64,000 nucleotides of DNA from Bacteroidia bacterium (lineage in GTDB: Bacteria > Bacteroidota > Bacteroidia > J057). Under the pieces are notes generated by a model. That model ran no database searches. It worked only from the letters and a program-made list of their open reading frames with translations, and was not told the origin of the DNA. The position numbers and the translations under genes were made by a program. The DNA lies in NCBI GenBank assembly GCA_022760475.1, contig JALEFZ010000040.1:48452-112451 (forward strand). Reading direction: 5' to 3'. This document shows positions 1 to 15,000 of this stretch, piece after piece. The stretch's first letter is position 1. The number at the start of each line of letters is the position of its first letter.

Positions 1-3000
1 TGCCCCCCTTGGTAGGTTCCATCCCAGAAGTCTTCCAGGCTGTTGCCTTCATAGATCAGCAATCCCCAGCGGCTGAATACCTTCCAGTTGATGTTATCAA
101 CCAGAAAGCCTTCCAGTTTGAAAACATCGTTGACTCCATCGCCATTCGGCGTAAAGGCTGAGGCTGCATAGACCGCCGTTTCATAATCAAGGCAGACTTC
201 ATTGGAGTAGGACAGCATCTCATTTCCTCCTTGCTCAATGGCAACCACTCGGTAGCAGTACTTCGATTGTTCAAGTGGCCCACTCTGATCCAGGTACCCC
301 AACTGGCTTCCCTGAACAAAATCGAGGACCTCCCAGTCGTTGAGAGCTTCATTGAATCGCTCGATGCGATAGCGATCTACCCCAAATCGCCATGATTCGT
401 AAGCTGTCCAACCGAGAGATACCTCTCCACCCACTCGCTCAGCCTTGAGGAGTATGGTGGTTCCCACATTACTTAGCCTGGTTACACTTCCACAACTGTC
501 TTGCGCAGACACGCGGTAAGCATATGAACTTTCATTCACATCTGTATTCAGGTCTTCAAATTTGCTCTTACCAGAAGGCAGGGTCGCATAATTGGTGAAG
601 GTGCCTCCATTTTCAGATTTTTCTACGTAAATGATTGCCACATTAGGTATTTCAAATTCCTTCCATTCCAATACCGCATAGCGATTGTCCTGGACTGTCG
701 CCCTAAGCATCACTGTCGGCTCTGCCTGAGAAGTTACCTCTCCAAGTACCATGGTCGTATCTGACCAGGAAGTCTGCGAAGGATTCGCACCAATGGCTCG
801 GACTCGGTATGATACACTGTTGAAACAGTCATCCAAATCGTCTTCAAACTCTGTTTGAGTCCCTGGCACAATCCCCAGGAAGCTGACATTGGCAGGATTG
901 TAATCCTCCACGCGATAGATTTCATACTGGGTAACCTCATTCCATCCCCTGTATGGGTTCCAGCGCAGGAAGATTCTGTTTGGAAGGACGAGTGCTTCAG
1001 CCTCTACAGTACAGTGGGCTTCTGTTCCTGCCAGCAAGGACTCATTGCCACACCTATTGGTAACGCTGACCTTGTAGCAAATGCTATTCGCTTCTGCATC
1101 TACTCCTTTGTCAATGAAGGTAGTATCATTGATGAATTGGGTATTATAGACAGGAACATATCCTTGTCCAGCAATTTCTCTGTAAACTGTATAGCCCTGG
1201 AATTCCTCATCAAATGGATGTTTGCTAAAGCTTACCTCCACTTGATCCCCCCTGATGACATTGACTTTCTGAATGGCCACCGATTGAGGAATGATGTCTC
1301 CATAAACCTCCACGAATTGTGGTTTCTGCACCTGGATGGAACAACCTACCGAGTCCGTAACGGTTAAGCTCACGTCATATAAGCCTGCCCCCCCATAAGG
1401 ATGATCAACCACTGGATCAAGGGTGGTGGCTGTATTGCCATCCCCGAAATTCCAATCCCATTTGGCTATGCCCCAGTTGCTACTAGAGACAGCGGTAAAG
1501 CTGGCAATTACTGGAGGACAATCAGCCTCATATTCTACAATGAAGTCAGCGGTTGGATGATCCAGGTTAATGGCATTTACCTTGCTTATGCTGCTCGAGC
1601 AACCGAAGAAGTTTTCTACAAAGAGGCTCACAGAATAGATTCCATCCTGATTGTAGGTATGATTGGGATTCTGTTCATTTGAAGAAAATCCATCTCCAAA
1701 ATCCCAATTCCATGTCTGAATTGCATCTACTGTCTCATCCGTAAAGCTGATCACGGTAGGCGCACATCCAATGGTATCGCTGATGACAAACTCAGCCACT
1801 GGAACAGGTCGCACAAATAGATCCTGTGACATGGTATCCATACAGCCATTATTATCCTGAACTACAAGGCTAACTTGTATTCTGCCCTCCATATTCATGA
1901 AATAGGAGAAGTTTTGAGATTGTCCTCTTAGGGTATCATTCACAAACCATTGATGACTGGTTAATCCCACGGGACTGGTACTAAAGTCGGTAAAGGAAGC
2001 TGTAAATGGGCCACAGTTAGCTGTATCCGAGACTAGGAAGTCTGCATTAGGTCCGGGGAAGATCCTCACGATGTCATTGATCACCATGGAATCCTGGCAT
2101 CCATTGACATTGGTAATGACCAGTTTTACATCATACTCGCCTGCGGCTGTGTACACATGGCTTGGATTCTGTTGCACAGAAATGCTTCCATCTCCAAAGT
2201 CCCAACGCCAGTTGACCAGGGTGGTATCACCGATACTCAGGTCATTGAATTGTATGGCTGTTCCTACACATGCCTGAGCCTGCGCAGCTTCAAAATCTGC
2301 AGTAGGGTGATCGTAGCGAATGTAATTTGTCTTGCTGATTCGATCAGTACAACCAATTCCATTGGTAATTTCAAGTGTTACAGTGTACACTCCATCATTG
2401 GCGTAGGTATGGATGGGATTCTGAACATTATCCGTCTGACCGTCCCCAAAGTCCCAGGACCATGAGTTTATGTTCACCAATGGATCTGTTGACAGGTCGA
2501 AGAAATCAGCGTCTTGAGGGGCGCAGCCAAAGGTGTCAGGCGAAACAAAGTTCGCAATTGGTGAGCCGATTGCCCTAACTAGTTTGCTGATGCTATCAGT
2601 ACATCCATTCCCATCTATGACCAACAACCTGATTCTTTCTAGCCCTGGGGTCGTCAAGACATATGCGGGCTCCTGAACAAAGGCTGAATCTCCTGTACCA
2701 AAGTCCCATACCCAGCTATCAATCGGTGAAGAAACACCTTGACTCAGATCCTGGAAGTTCAAGTTGAATGGTACACAGCCAGTAGAATCGCTTGAATTGA
2801 AGTCAGCGATTGGCGGACTGAATACTGTAACTGCATTGGCCATGAGCAGGGTCTCGCTACAGCCTTTGGAGTTGGTAATGGTAAGCCTCACAGAATAAGT
2901 TCCAGGAGTCTGGTAAATATAGCTTGGATTCTGAACGCTTGAGGTCCCTCCATCTCCGAAATCCCAATTCCAACTGACAATACTCACATCCGAGCTGGAC

Positions 3001-6000
3001 AGGTCGTTAAAGTTAACCTCTAGTCCTGGACAGCCTTCAGTGGCATCCAGGCTGAAGTTTGCGATAGGGTTGGTTAGTCTAATGTATTGAGGCCTGATTA
3101 AGGTATCTCGACAACCATCTATATCCACTACAATCAATTGAACATCATAATCCCCTTGTACATTATAGGTATGTACCGGGAATTGTTGATTGGAGGTATT
3201 CCCATCTCCAAAGTCCCACGACCATGAATTAATGGTTCTGAGCCCCGTACTCAAATCAGTGAAGTTGGAGGCCTGTGGCGCACAGCCCAGCGTATCTACC
3301 GACATAAAGCTGGCTTGAGGCCCTTCGAATACCTGAATATCCCTTGTAAAGGTATTTTGACAGCCATTGTTATCGGTGACAGTCAGGCTAATGGTATAAA
3401 TTCCAGGTGTATTGAAGGTAGTTGCGGTGTTTTTAGCGGTGGAGGTATCTCCATTCCCTAGATCCCATAGCCAGTCCACTACCGGAGCACTTGCCCCTAT
3501 GGAGTTATCAATTAGGTTAATCGACAGAGGTGCACAGCCTTCCAAAGCAGAGGGCGTAAATATAGCCTGGGGACCGTCCAAAATCTCTACCAACTGGTTT
3601 TGGGTTATGGTATTTGAACAACCCAGTACATTTGTAACAGTCAACCTAACCGTATAACGTCCTCCAGCCGTATAGAAATGCACCGGATTTTGATCGGTTG
3701 AGCTTTGCCCATCACCAAAGTCCCAGAACCAGTCTGTAATCGTCGTATCAGGAATTGAATTGTCAATGAAACTGATATTGGTTCCTGGACAGACCTGATT
3801 TGAAGCCAATGTAAAGGCCGCTTGGGGGTGGGAAAGCCTGATGTGATTTATTTTCTCAATGGAGTCCCTACACCCAAAGGCATCCTCTATCACAAGCCCT
3901 ACCGAATAAATGCCATCATTTGCATAAGAGTTTGAAGGGAATTGTCCGCTTCCTGTTTGTCCATCGCCGAAGTCCCATGTCCAGGTAGCCAATTGGCCAT
4001 CACCACGGTTACTCTGATCCTGGAAATTGATGGTCGTTGGTGAGCAACCCAAAGAATCGGAAGCCTGGAAATAGGCTGTGGGTGGCTGATAAACCTGAAC
4101 TGACCTACTGCTCGTGTCCTTGCAACCATTGCCATCCGTAACAACCAGCTCAATGTCATAGACTCCAGGATCAGGATAATTCATGACGGGATTGGTGAAT
4201 ATAGAAGTCCCACCATTCCCCAGATCCCACTCCCAATTAAGGATTGGCGAAGCTCCATTGCTGGAAGTATTGTTAAAAGCAGTATTGAGCGGCGGACAAG
4301 AGGCCGTATCAGAGGGAGCAAATGAAGCCACCGGTGGGGTAAACACTTCAATGGTATCCACCTTGCTCAGTGTAGTTACACAACCGCTCTCATCTGTAAT
4401 GGTCAGGCTCACTGTGTACATTCCAGGAATGTGATAGGTATGCCTTGGATTTTGAAGGCTGGAAGTCGTTCCATCTCCAAGATCCCAATCCCACGAGACC
4501 ACATTGGCTAGGGTCTGAGACAGATCTGTGAATTCAACCTCAGTGCCTGGGCATATTTCTGAGGGTGAAAGGGTAAATTCTACCTGTGGAGGCCCTAGCT
4601 GAATGAAATCAGGTTTGACCAATGTCTGGCTACAACCGAAGAAATCCGTTATGGTAAGACTTACTGTATAAATTCCATTGGCTGCATAGGTATGGCCAGG
4701 GAATTGATTGGTGGACGTGCTTCCATCTCCAAAGTCCCATAGCCATGAAGCAATTCCGGCACTGGCAAGACTCTGATCGAAGAAATTGATGGTTTTAGGT
4801 GCGCAGCCCATGCTGTCGCTGACCGTAAAGCTCACTTGAGGAAGCTGTCGGGCAGTTACTGTCGAACTCGCTGTGTCAGTACAGCCATTTGCATCGGTAG
4901 CAATGAGCCTTACATTGAATACTCCTGCATTTGAATAGGTAATCTGCGGGTTTACAAGTGTTGAACTTTGCCCATCTCCAAAGTCCCAATCGTAGGATAC
5001 AATCGGCACAGCTCCCTGTGTAGAGGAGTTTGCAAAGGACAAAGCCAATGGAATACAATTCGCAGTATCAGCAGGCAAGAATGAAGCCTGTGGGCCATTG
5101 TTTACCTGGATGATATTGTTGCGAACCAGTGTATCTGTACAACCCAGCACATTCTCTATGATCAGGCTGACAGTATAACTTCCCGGTATATCATAAATGT
5201 GGGTTGGGTTCTGGACATTACTGCTTTGCCCATCTCCGAAGTCCCATGTCCAGGAAACAATAGACGTATCTCCAATGCTCTGGTCAGAAAAGCTTGCCAG
5301 TACTTCCGGACAGGCACCATTCACATTAAAGCTAAAGTCGGCTTGCGGATGAGTTAGTTGAATGAGGTCATTCAGTACCAGGCTATTAGTACATCCATTT
5401 GCATCTACTACCTGAAGAGAAACATCATAAGAACCATCATTTAGATAAGTATGACTTGGATTTTCAAGTGTGGAAGTATTGCCATCGCCAAAGTTCCAGT
5501 TCCAACTTACAATACCTGCTCCACTTGCAGCCAGACTGGTGAAGTTTATGTTAACCGGGGCACAGGAGAACCTTCTGTCTGCCTCAAAGTCTATACTTGG
5601 ATTCTCATGAATCCTTACCAGGATGCTGGTATCATGGGTACATCCATTGCCATCTACCACAGATAAGCTAACGGTATAATCTCCAGCCTGGGTGTAAGTC
5701 ATCGAAGGATTGGCCTGGGTGCTTCTGCTGCCATTCCCAAAGTCCCAATCCTGAGTTAGGATTGCCACTCCATTTGCAGTAGAAAGATCACTGAAGTTAA
5801 TCTGATGAGGGACACAGCCTTCCAAAGTGCTTGCACCTACCATTGCAACAGGCGGTTCAAAGACCCTGACCGTACGCGTTTCCGTATCGGTACAACCCTG
5901 TGTATTGACTATGGTCAACGTTACTGTATAGGTTCCAGGCTGGGTATAGGTATGATTCACAACCGAACCACTGCCAGTGTTTCCATCTCCAAAATCCCAG

Positions 6001-9000
6001 TTTCTACTTACAATTGGGAAATTAGGCACAGGTGGGAATCCGGTAACAGAGAAGTCGAAGAAGGTAATCGATCCACCTGGGCAGATCTCATCTCTGTCTT
6101 GAGAGAATATGGCTACAGGCCGTATCAAATTGATGAAATCAGGCTTGACTATGGTATCCGTACATCCCAGATCATCTATTACAATCAAGGTAACTGTGTA
6201 AATTCCGGTCAGGGTGTAAGTATGCGTAGGCGCCTGAACATCCGAAGAATCACCATCCCCAAAGTACCATTTCCACGATACAATGTTCCTTGAAGAAGTA
6301 CTCAAATCGTTGAAGGTAATGTTCTCATCACAGCCCACCTGCGTACTTGCATCAAAATCTGCTGCGGGGGGAGCGGAAGAAGTCACTGTACGAGTTGTGG
6401 TATCCAGACATCCCAGCCTGTCCGCTACTATCAAAGAAACCTGATAGTCTCCTGGAGTAGAGAAAATAACTGTTCTGGTCGTAGCAGTAGACGTCAATCC
6501 ATTTCCGAAATCCCAACTCCAGGCCACCAATGTGGTATCTCCTTCCAGAGATTGATCGGTAAAGGTGGCTATGAATGGATTACAGCCGATGGTATCGCTC
6601 ACTGCAAAGGCAGCTTGGGGCCTTTCAACCACTTCGATTACCGAGCTCTTACTAATGGTATCGCTACAGCCATTGATATTGGTCAGGATCATGCTGACTG
6701 TGTAGGTACCGCTTGCGGTGTAGGTATGAGAGACCGAAGGCCCAGTGGCGGTATTGCCATCGCCAAAGTCCCATTCCCAATTCGTAAGGCTGGTGTCAGC
6801 AATACTGGCATCATTGAAATCAACCTGAATCCCTTCACATGCTTTGGCTGTACTCAGGGTAAAATCTGCCTGAGGCCTTGAAAGCCTGACATAATTATTG
6901 CGTACCAGGGTATCTCTACAGCCATGAATATCCTCTACTTCAAGGCTGATGGTATAATTGCCATCACTGGTATAAGTATGAATGGGAAACTGTTGAGTAG
7001 AAGTATTTCCATCCCCAAAATCCCAAATGAACCCGTTCAGCGGAGCGGGTCCGGTAGATGGATTGGTGAAGCTGACTACTCGTGGAGAACAGCCTACAGA
7101 ATCAGCAGTCATAAAGCTGGCAACAGGCAATGCCCTTGCCAACATACTTTGACGTACAGTATCTGTACAGCCATTTTGATCGGTAGCCACCAACAAGAGT
7201 TCATAGGTACCTGAAACCTGATAAGTGTGAGATGCATTGGCTGTATTGGCGGTGTTTCCATCTCCGAAAATCCATTCGTAGCCTGTAATCGGCCATGTAT
7301 TTGCGACAGAGGTATTGGTAAGGGTAAAGGCAAACGGCGTACAATCTGCCGTATCTGAAACAGTAAAGGAAGCTGAAGGCTTGTCAGCGATTTGGACCAC
7401 ATTATTTTTGATAATGGTGTCCGTACATCCCAATACATTTTCTACAATCAAACGGACAGAATACACACCGCTGGTCGCATATAGATGCTGAACACCCTGG
7501 CCTGTGGCCGTATTGCCATCGCCGAAATCCCAGGTCCAGCTTACCAAGGTGGTATCAGGGATACTTGCATCGGTAAAGGTCGCCAACTCTCCTTCACAAA
7601 GATCAGTAGAAGAAACAGTAAACTCTGCTTGAGGCAGCCTCACCCTTACATACTCGTCTCGTGTCAAGGTATCCCTACAACCATTGACATCGGTAACAAT
7701 GAGACTTACATCAAATAATCCAACACCATTGTAGACATGGCTTGGGGCAGCCAGGTTGCTGGTATTTCCATCGCCAAAGTCCCATTCAAAACTAGCCAAC
7801 GCAGCAGGACCAGAGGAAGTGCTACTGAAACTAACCGCCAAGGGAGGACAACCTGAGTTATTCAAGGCAAAAAAGGCCGAAGTTGGATTGTCGAATACCT
7901 CCACATTTCGTGAAGTTGTTGCCTCACAACCATTGGCATCTGTGACAGTCAAATTCACAGTATATATGCCCGAAGCATTGAATATTCCCGTAGGAGTGCT
8001 GCTGATGGCTGAATCTCCATTCCCAAAATCCCACCTCAAAGCCACAATCGAAGCCCCATTTCCTACAGAGGTACTGGTGAAGTTCACTGTAAGCGGAGAA
8101 CAGCCCGCACTGTCAGACATAGTAAACTGTGGCGTGGGCCCGTTGAGCACCCGTATATAATTGTTTTTGACAATGGTATCCGTGCAGCCATAAATATTGG
8201 TAACTACAAGACTCACGGCATAAATTCCAGGATTGGCATAGGCATGTACTGGGTTTTGTGCTGTAGAAGTAGTCCCGTCTCCAAAGTTCCATTCCCAGTT
8301 GGTCAAGGGATGATCGGGAGTGGACAAGTCCGAAAAACTAATGTCAGTCCCTGGACAGGTCTCGGTCAGATCAGAGGTAAACTCTGCTTGTGGACGTGTC
8401 AGGTTGATGTAATTATTTTTGATTAAACTTCTGCTACATCCATTCTCATCTGTTACGGTCAATGTAACTGTATAACTTCCTTCGGCCATATATGTATGAT
8501 TGGGATTCCTTAGGGTCGAAGTATTCCCATCGCCAAAATCCCATAGCCAGTTGGTCAGTAAATAAGGACTGGTAGTTCTGTCCGTAAAGGTGAATGAAAG
8601 TCCAGAGCAGCCCAATGAATCATTGGCTACAAAATCAGGTTGGGGCAATTCATATGACTCCAAATCCAAACTTACACTGTCCTGACAACCATTGGCATCA
8701 GTAATTAATAACTCTGCGGTAAATACGCCATGGTTTACATAGGTATGGGAAGGATTTTGAAGGAAGGAGGTGTTTCCATCTCCAAAATCCCACCTCCAGG
8801 TATTGATTGCAGCATCCCCTGCTACTGATATATCCGTCAATGAAGTGCTAAAGGGCGTACAATCTGCGGAATCATTGGACTGAAATGCAGCTACCGGAGG
8901 ATTCAAGACTGTAATGCTTGTCGGAAAGGTATCCGAATCGCTACACCCAAGGACATTGGTAACCTCAAGGATTACCTGATAACTTCCTGCGCTGGAATAA

Positions 9001-12000
9001 GAATGACTTGGATTCTGTTGGCTGCTGGTTGTTCCGTCTCCAAAATCCCAGTTCCACGCAGCCAGTGGATGATCTGCAATGGATTGATCCGTGAAGTTCA
9101 CCCCCACAGGGATGTTGGGACAGACTTGGGCCTGGTCAAAAGTGAATTGGGCCACCGGATGGGTTAACCTGATATAATCGCTTTTCACCATAGTATCCAC
9201 ACAGCCATTCAAATCTACTGTGATGAGCGTTACGGTATAATTTCCATCTGCCTGATAGGTATGGGTCGGGTTAATGATGTTGATCGCACTGTCCCCATCC
9301 CCAAAATACCATTTCCTGAGGCTTACAGGGTAACTCGTCGTACTAAGGTTGGTAAAGGTAATTGTGGCAGGTCCGCAACCCACGGTATCACTGGCTTCAA
9401 AGTCTGAAACAGGAATGGCAAAGGCCTCCACCGACCTGCTTCCGGTATTGATACAGCCATTTACATCCGTAACCTGCAATTCAACTGTGTACACCCCAGC
9501 TTGAGACCATGTGTAAAGAGGATTTTGTTGCAACGATCCATCTCCATTTCCAAAGTCCCAGTTCCAGCCGACAATTGCCCCATCACCAGGAGTTGATAGA
9601 TCTGTCAGCTGGGCCGTCAATGGGGTACAGTTTGCACTATCGCTGATTCCGAAGGCAACGCTTGGCGCATTCCTTACTGAAATCACATTTACCTCCGTGT
9701 GGACATCGCTACAACCCAGTACATCCGTTACGGTGAGGGTAATGGTGTAGGTTCCAGGATTTGAGTAGGAATGATTCACCACCTGTCCTGAGGCGGTATT
9801 CCCATCACCGAAGTCCCAACTCCAATTGATAATCGTTTTGTCATGAATGGTTGAATCGGTAAATGTTACACCTATGGGCTCATTGGGACAGACTACTGCT
9901 TTGTCCAGGCTGAAATCAGCCACAGGATGAGCCAATCGGATATAATTGCTCTTGGTCAAGGAATCTCGACATCCATTGATATCTGTAACAACCAATTTCA
10001 CATCATAAATGCCGTCAGCGGTATAGGTATGCAATGGCTGGCTTCCAGTAGCCGTATTGCCATCCCCAAAATCCCATTCCCAACCCACGAGAGTGGCTGC
10101 GGCACTGGTGGTATCAATAAATCGTACGACCTGGGGAGCACAGCCTTCGGTAGGCGTAGCCAGGAAACCTGGATCAGGAATTTCCAACACTTCGACATCC
10201 TGCGAGAGCGTATCCTGACAGCCATTGTCATCCAATACGATCAAATTCACCGTATAATTCCCTGCCTGGGTATAGGTATGTGTTGGATTAAGGGCACCAG
10301 AAGCATTTCCATCCCCAAACTCCCAATACATGCTCACGATTGTACCGCTGCCAGCAGTGGTGGTATTTGTAAAACTAACCTCCAATGGCTCACATCCGCG
10401 ATTAGGTGTGTAGGTAAAATTAGGAGCAGGAGGTGAGTAAATTTCTATAGGAATAGTCTGGCTGATGGTATCTGTACAGCCCAGGATGTCAGTTATTACC
10501 AGGCTAACTGTATAGTTTCCAGGGCTAGTGTATAGATGGTTCGGGTTTTGGGCGGTACCCAGAGGACTGCCATCACCAAAGTCCCAACTCCATGAAGCAA
10601 TGCTTTGTATGCTGCTGCTATTGTCTGTAAATGTAAATGTGGTTCCAGGACATCCATTCAGCCCTGAAGAACTGAAGGCGGCATTTGGATGATCCAGCAC
10701 GATGTAATTGGTTTTCACCTCTGAAGCTGAACATCCATTTACATCCGTAGCTGTCAGACTTACGGTGTAGGTCCCATCTGTGAAATAGGTATGAACAGGA
10801 TTCTGCCCGGTTCCGTTGGTCCCATCACCAAAGTCCCAATTCCAGCTTACTGGCAAGAATGTCCCACTGGTCAGGTCTGTAAACTGTATGCTGGTAACTG
10901 AACAACCAACTGTATCTCCTGCAATAAAATCTACGTTGGGATTGGGGAAAATAGTGATGTTTTTATATGAAGTATCCCTACACCCATTGTCATCAATCGC
11001 GACCAGGGAGGCAGTGTATGTGCCAGGATTGGTATAGGCGAATGAAGTGCTAGCTGAATTGGCTCCTGAACCGGTACCAAAATCCCATTGAAAGGCTACT
11101 ACACTTGCTCCATCGTTCCCACTACTGGTGGAGGTAAAGACGATATTGGCAGGGACACATACCGCAGAATCCGAAACCGTAAAACTTGAATTCGGGGGAT
11201 CTTGGGTGATCACATGCTGAGGCCTGGTAACAGTATCGCTACAACCAAATAAATTGGTTACGATCAGTCGTACGTCGAAGGTATCTGCCCCAAAGTAAGT
11301 GTGTAGAGGATTCGCCTGATTTGAAAGCGGACTTCCATCACCAAAATTCCAACTGTAGCTGATGGTGGTATCCGAAATGGACAAATCGGTAAACTGAACT
11401 GCTTGTGGAGGACAGCTTACACCAGCATTAGAAGTAAAAATTGCCCTTGGACGACTCAGGCGGATGTAATCATTTTTTACAATGCTTTGCTGACAGCCGT
11501 TGGCATCAGTTACTGTCAATGTTACGGTGTAGAGTCCATCATTGGCATAAATATGGGTCGGATTTTGGTCAGTAGAAGTCAGCCCATCCCCAAAATCCCA
11601 TTCCCAGGCTGTGACGGTTGCAAAACCTGATGTAAGGTCTGTAAAGCTCACTGAAATAGGTGCACATCCATACCTAAATGCAGAAAAGTCTGGTTGAGGT
11701 AGTGGATAAATGGTCACCGTTTCAGAGGTAGTCCCTGTACAGCCTCGGGTATCCGTTACGGTTAGGCTGGCGGTGTACACACCACTACTTGTATAGGTGT
11801 GGGGGGCTACAAATTGCCCATTTCCCCCTACTCCATCTCCAAAATTCCATGCCCAATCTGCAATAGGAAAATAGCCTGAAGATGCCTCAAGGAAGCTGAT
11901 GGTTGAAGGATTACAACCCGCATCCGGAGAGGGAGTAAATGCAGCTGTAGGAGGTGAACTAACCCTGATTACCTGAGGTACCGTAGCGGTATCTGTACAA

Positions 12001-15000
12001 CCATCAAGGGTATACGCCCTCAATCTTATATAAAATGTACCTGTATCAGTATATACATGGCTGGGATTCGAAAGTGTTGAAGTATTTCCATCTCCAAAAT
12101 CCCATTCGTAGTTAACAATGGGGCGTTCAGAGGTGGTTTGGTTGGTTAGGCTAATGGATTCGCCAAGGCAAATTTCGTTTTGGTTGACAATGAAATTTAC
12201 ATTCGGCAATGGCCTGATGATCACAGGTGTAGTACTTCTTACAGCCACTACACAGCCCAGGTTATCCTCCACCAACATCAATGGTGTAATGGTGGTATCG
12301 GTTTGGTAGGTGTGGGTTACATTGGTACCAATCCCTCCGGTTCCATCCCCGAAATCCCAGGTGTAGGTCCATGCTGTATCAGGTGAATTCACGGAAAAAT
12401 TCACATCCAAAGGCTGACAACCTTCTATAGGTGTCATGCTGAATGAACCACTGGGTCCATTTATCTGAATCAAATCAGCCTGTGTCAGTGTATCTCTACA
12501 ACCTTCGGATGTAGCCACAATAAGCGTTACCGTATAATTTCCACCCGTATTAAAGATCTTTTGAGGATTGGGAAGTGTGGAGGTGCTTCCATCGCCAAAG
12601 TCCCATAGCCAGGAGACAATGCTCCCCCCTACGGCATTACTCAGGTCTGTGAAACTTACCGTAAGTGGAGGGCAGGTAGCGGAAGTGGTATCTGCAGCAA
12701 AATTGGCAATGGGTTGAGAGATTGACACATAATTGCTTTTAACCTCTGTGTCTGTACAGCCATTTGCATCAGTTACCGCCAAGGTAACTGTATAGTCTCC
12801 ATTATTGGGATATAGGTGGAAGGGATTCGGTGCCGTGGAGCTTGTTCCATCTCCAAAGTTCCAATTGTAGCTGATCCCCTGCCCTGATGAGAGATTTACA
12901 AATGAAATCAAGGCCCCGGGACATGAAGTGGAATCTGTAGTGGTAAAGGCAGCAGTTGGAAAGGTGGGTTGTATGTAGGAGGTTTTTGTTACTGTATCTA
13001 CACAACCATCTGCATCCAATACAATCAAACGAACATCATAATTCCCTGCACTGGTATAGGTATTACCTGGATTAGGACCACTTCCATTGTTTCCATCCCC
13101 AAATGACCATTGCCAATTCACAATGGGAGCACCTGGATTGTTGACAGAAAGATCACTGAAGGTCGTCGAAAGCGGAGCACAACCTGTTAGGTCAGAAGCA
13201 TTGAAATTGGCTTCCGGCCCCGCAACAGTTATCACCGAGTCCAGGACAAGGGTATCTGTACAGGTTCCATCTGAAGCATATAGTGTAAGGGTATAATCCC
13301 CGGGTGTTATATAGGTATGTGTTGGATTTTCATCTGTAGATGTTGCACCATCTCCAAAATCCCAAAGATAGGCATTGGCATCTGTAGAAGTATTGGTTAG
13401 GGTGAGGTCAAAGGGCGCGCAACCATAATCCAGGTTATAACTAAAAGCTGCATTGGGAGCTGTGATATCTATGTTGAAGGTAGCTTGATCCGTACAGCCT
13501 GTAACTGTATCTGTAACCACCTGCGTAACCAGAAAGGTCCCCACAGAATTGTAGACATGGGTAGGACTTGGTACTGAGTCAATGTTCCCATCCCCAAAAT
13601 CCCAATACCATGTGCTGGCATTGATGGAGTTGTCGGCAAATTGGACTGGTGTAGGTGGGTTACATCCATTGTCAGGAGTGGGATCAAATCCTGCGACAGC
13701 TCCCACCACCCGTATATAGTTTTCCCGATAAAGGGTATCCCAACAACCCAGGTTATTGACCAGTAACAATACCGAGAATGTCCCTGTATCCTGATAGGTA
13801 TGTACTGGATTTGTGGTAAAGGCATCTCCCCCATCTCCAAAAGACCAAAAATATCCCAGAGGATTTCCTACTGAGTTGCTGCTGAATGCCACATCCTGGC
13901 CTACACAGGCCACCAAGGGGTTGGCCACAAAACTGGCTACTGGTGTATCCCCTACCGTAACCTGAGAATAAACCATGGTTTCGGTACATCCTCCTTGAGT
14001 TACCACTGTCAAACTCACATCATAAGAGCCTGAATTCACAAAGGTGTGAAAAGGATTGGCTTGGTTAGAGGTGTTGCCATCCCCAAAATTCCATAGATAG
14101 GTTGCAATAGGGTCGGTGGTCGATGTACTAAGGTTCGTAAAACCTACTCCTAGAGGCGCACATCCTTCTGTAACCGAAGGGGCAAAGTTTACCTGAGGCT
14201 TAGAAAGCTGAATATAATTGGGTATGGTTTCTGTAGCCTGGCAACCGTCAGAAGTCGTAACTGTCAATGATACGGTATAAAGCCCTTCATTCAGATAAGT
14301 GGTGGTTGGGGTAGCTGAGGAAGATAAGTGTCCATTCCCAAAGTCCCATTCCCAAGCTATGATGTTCCCAATGGAATTATCCACAAAACTCACAAACATG
14401 GGACTATCACAGCTGGTGTTGCTTGGCTGAGCTACAAAAGATGGTGCTGGTGCCGGATAAACCGTTATGTAGGCATTTTGAGCCAGGATATCATTACAGC
14501 CTGCCGAATTGATGGCATTCAGGGTTACAGAGTAGGTCCCTGGGGCAGCAAATGAAATGACCGGATTGACATCCGTAGTTGAAGTCCCGTTTCCAAAGCT
14601 CCAGGTATAATTGGTTGCTCCAGTGGATTGATTGACAAATTGGACAAATTGCCCAGCGCAGACAGTGGTGTCCAAGGCAGTAAATGCTGCAACGGGATTG
14701 TCGATTACAACAAATTGATCCTTTTCGATAAACTCTTGACAACCATTTGCATCAATCACAGTCAACGATACGGTGTAAGACCCATCAGCCAAATAGGTAT
14801 GGCTGGGATTTTCACCGGTGGATGTAGATCCGTCTCCAAAATTCCACAGATAGGTATAAGCTCCGGCAGGAGCGACGGATGCAGTAAAGTTGACATCAAG
14901 CGGAGCTGCACAACCGCTCGTCGGAGTAGCAGAAAAATCTACTGTAGCAATTTCAGTAATGGAGATCAGGTCATTTCGGGTCAATGCATTCCTACAGCCA

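Noticed and set aside
855..12386. Many plus-strand reading frames in the first 15 kb with repeated IAIPKIPFP-like or SPKSHSQ-like peptides
   Set aside because: They are the antisense translation of the WDFGDG-containing PKD repeats; the minus strand is continuously open and has domain structure, while these are short and have no start-site or family support.
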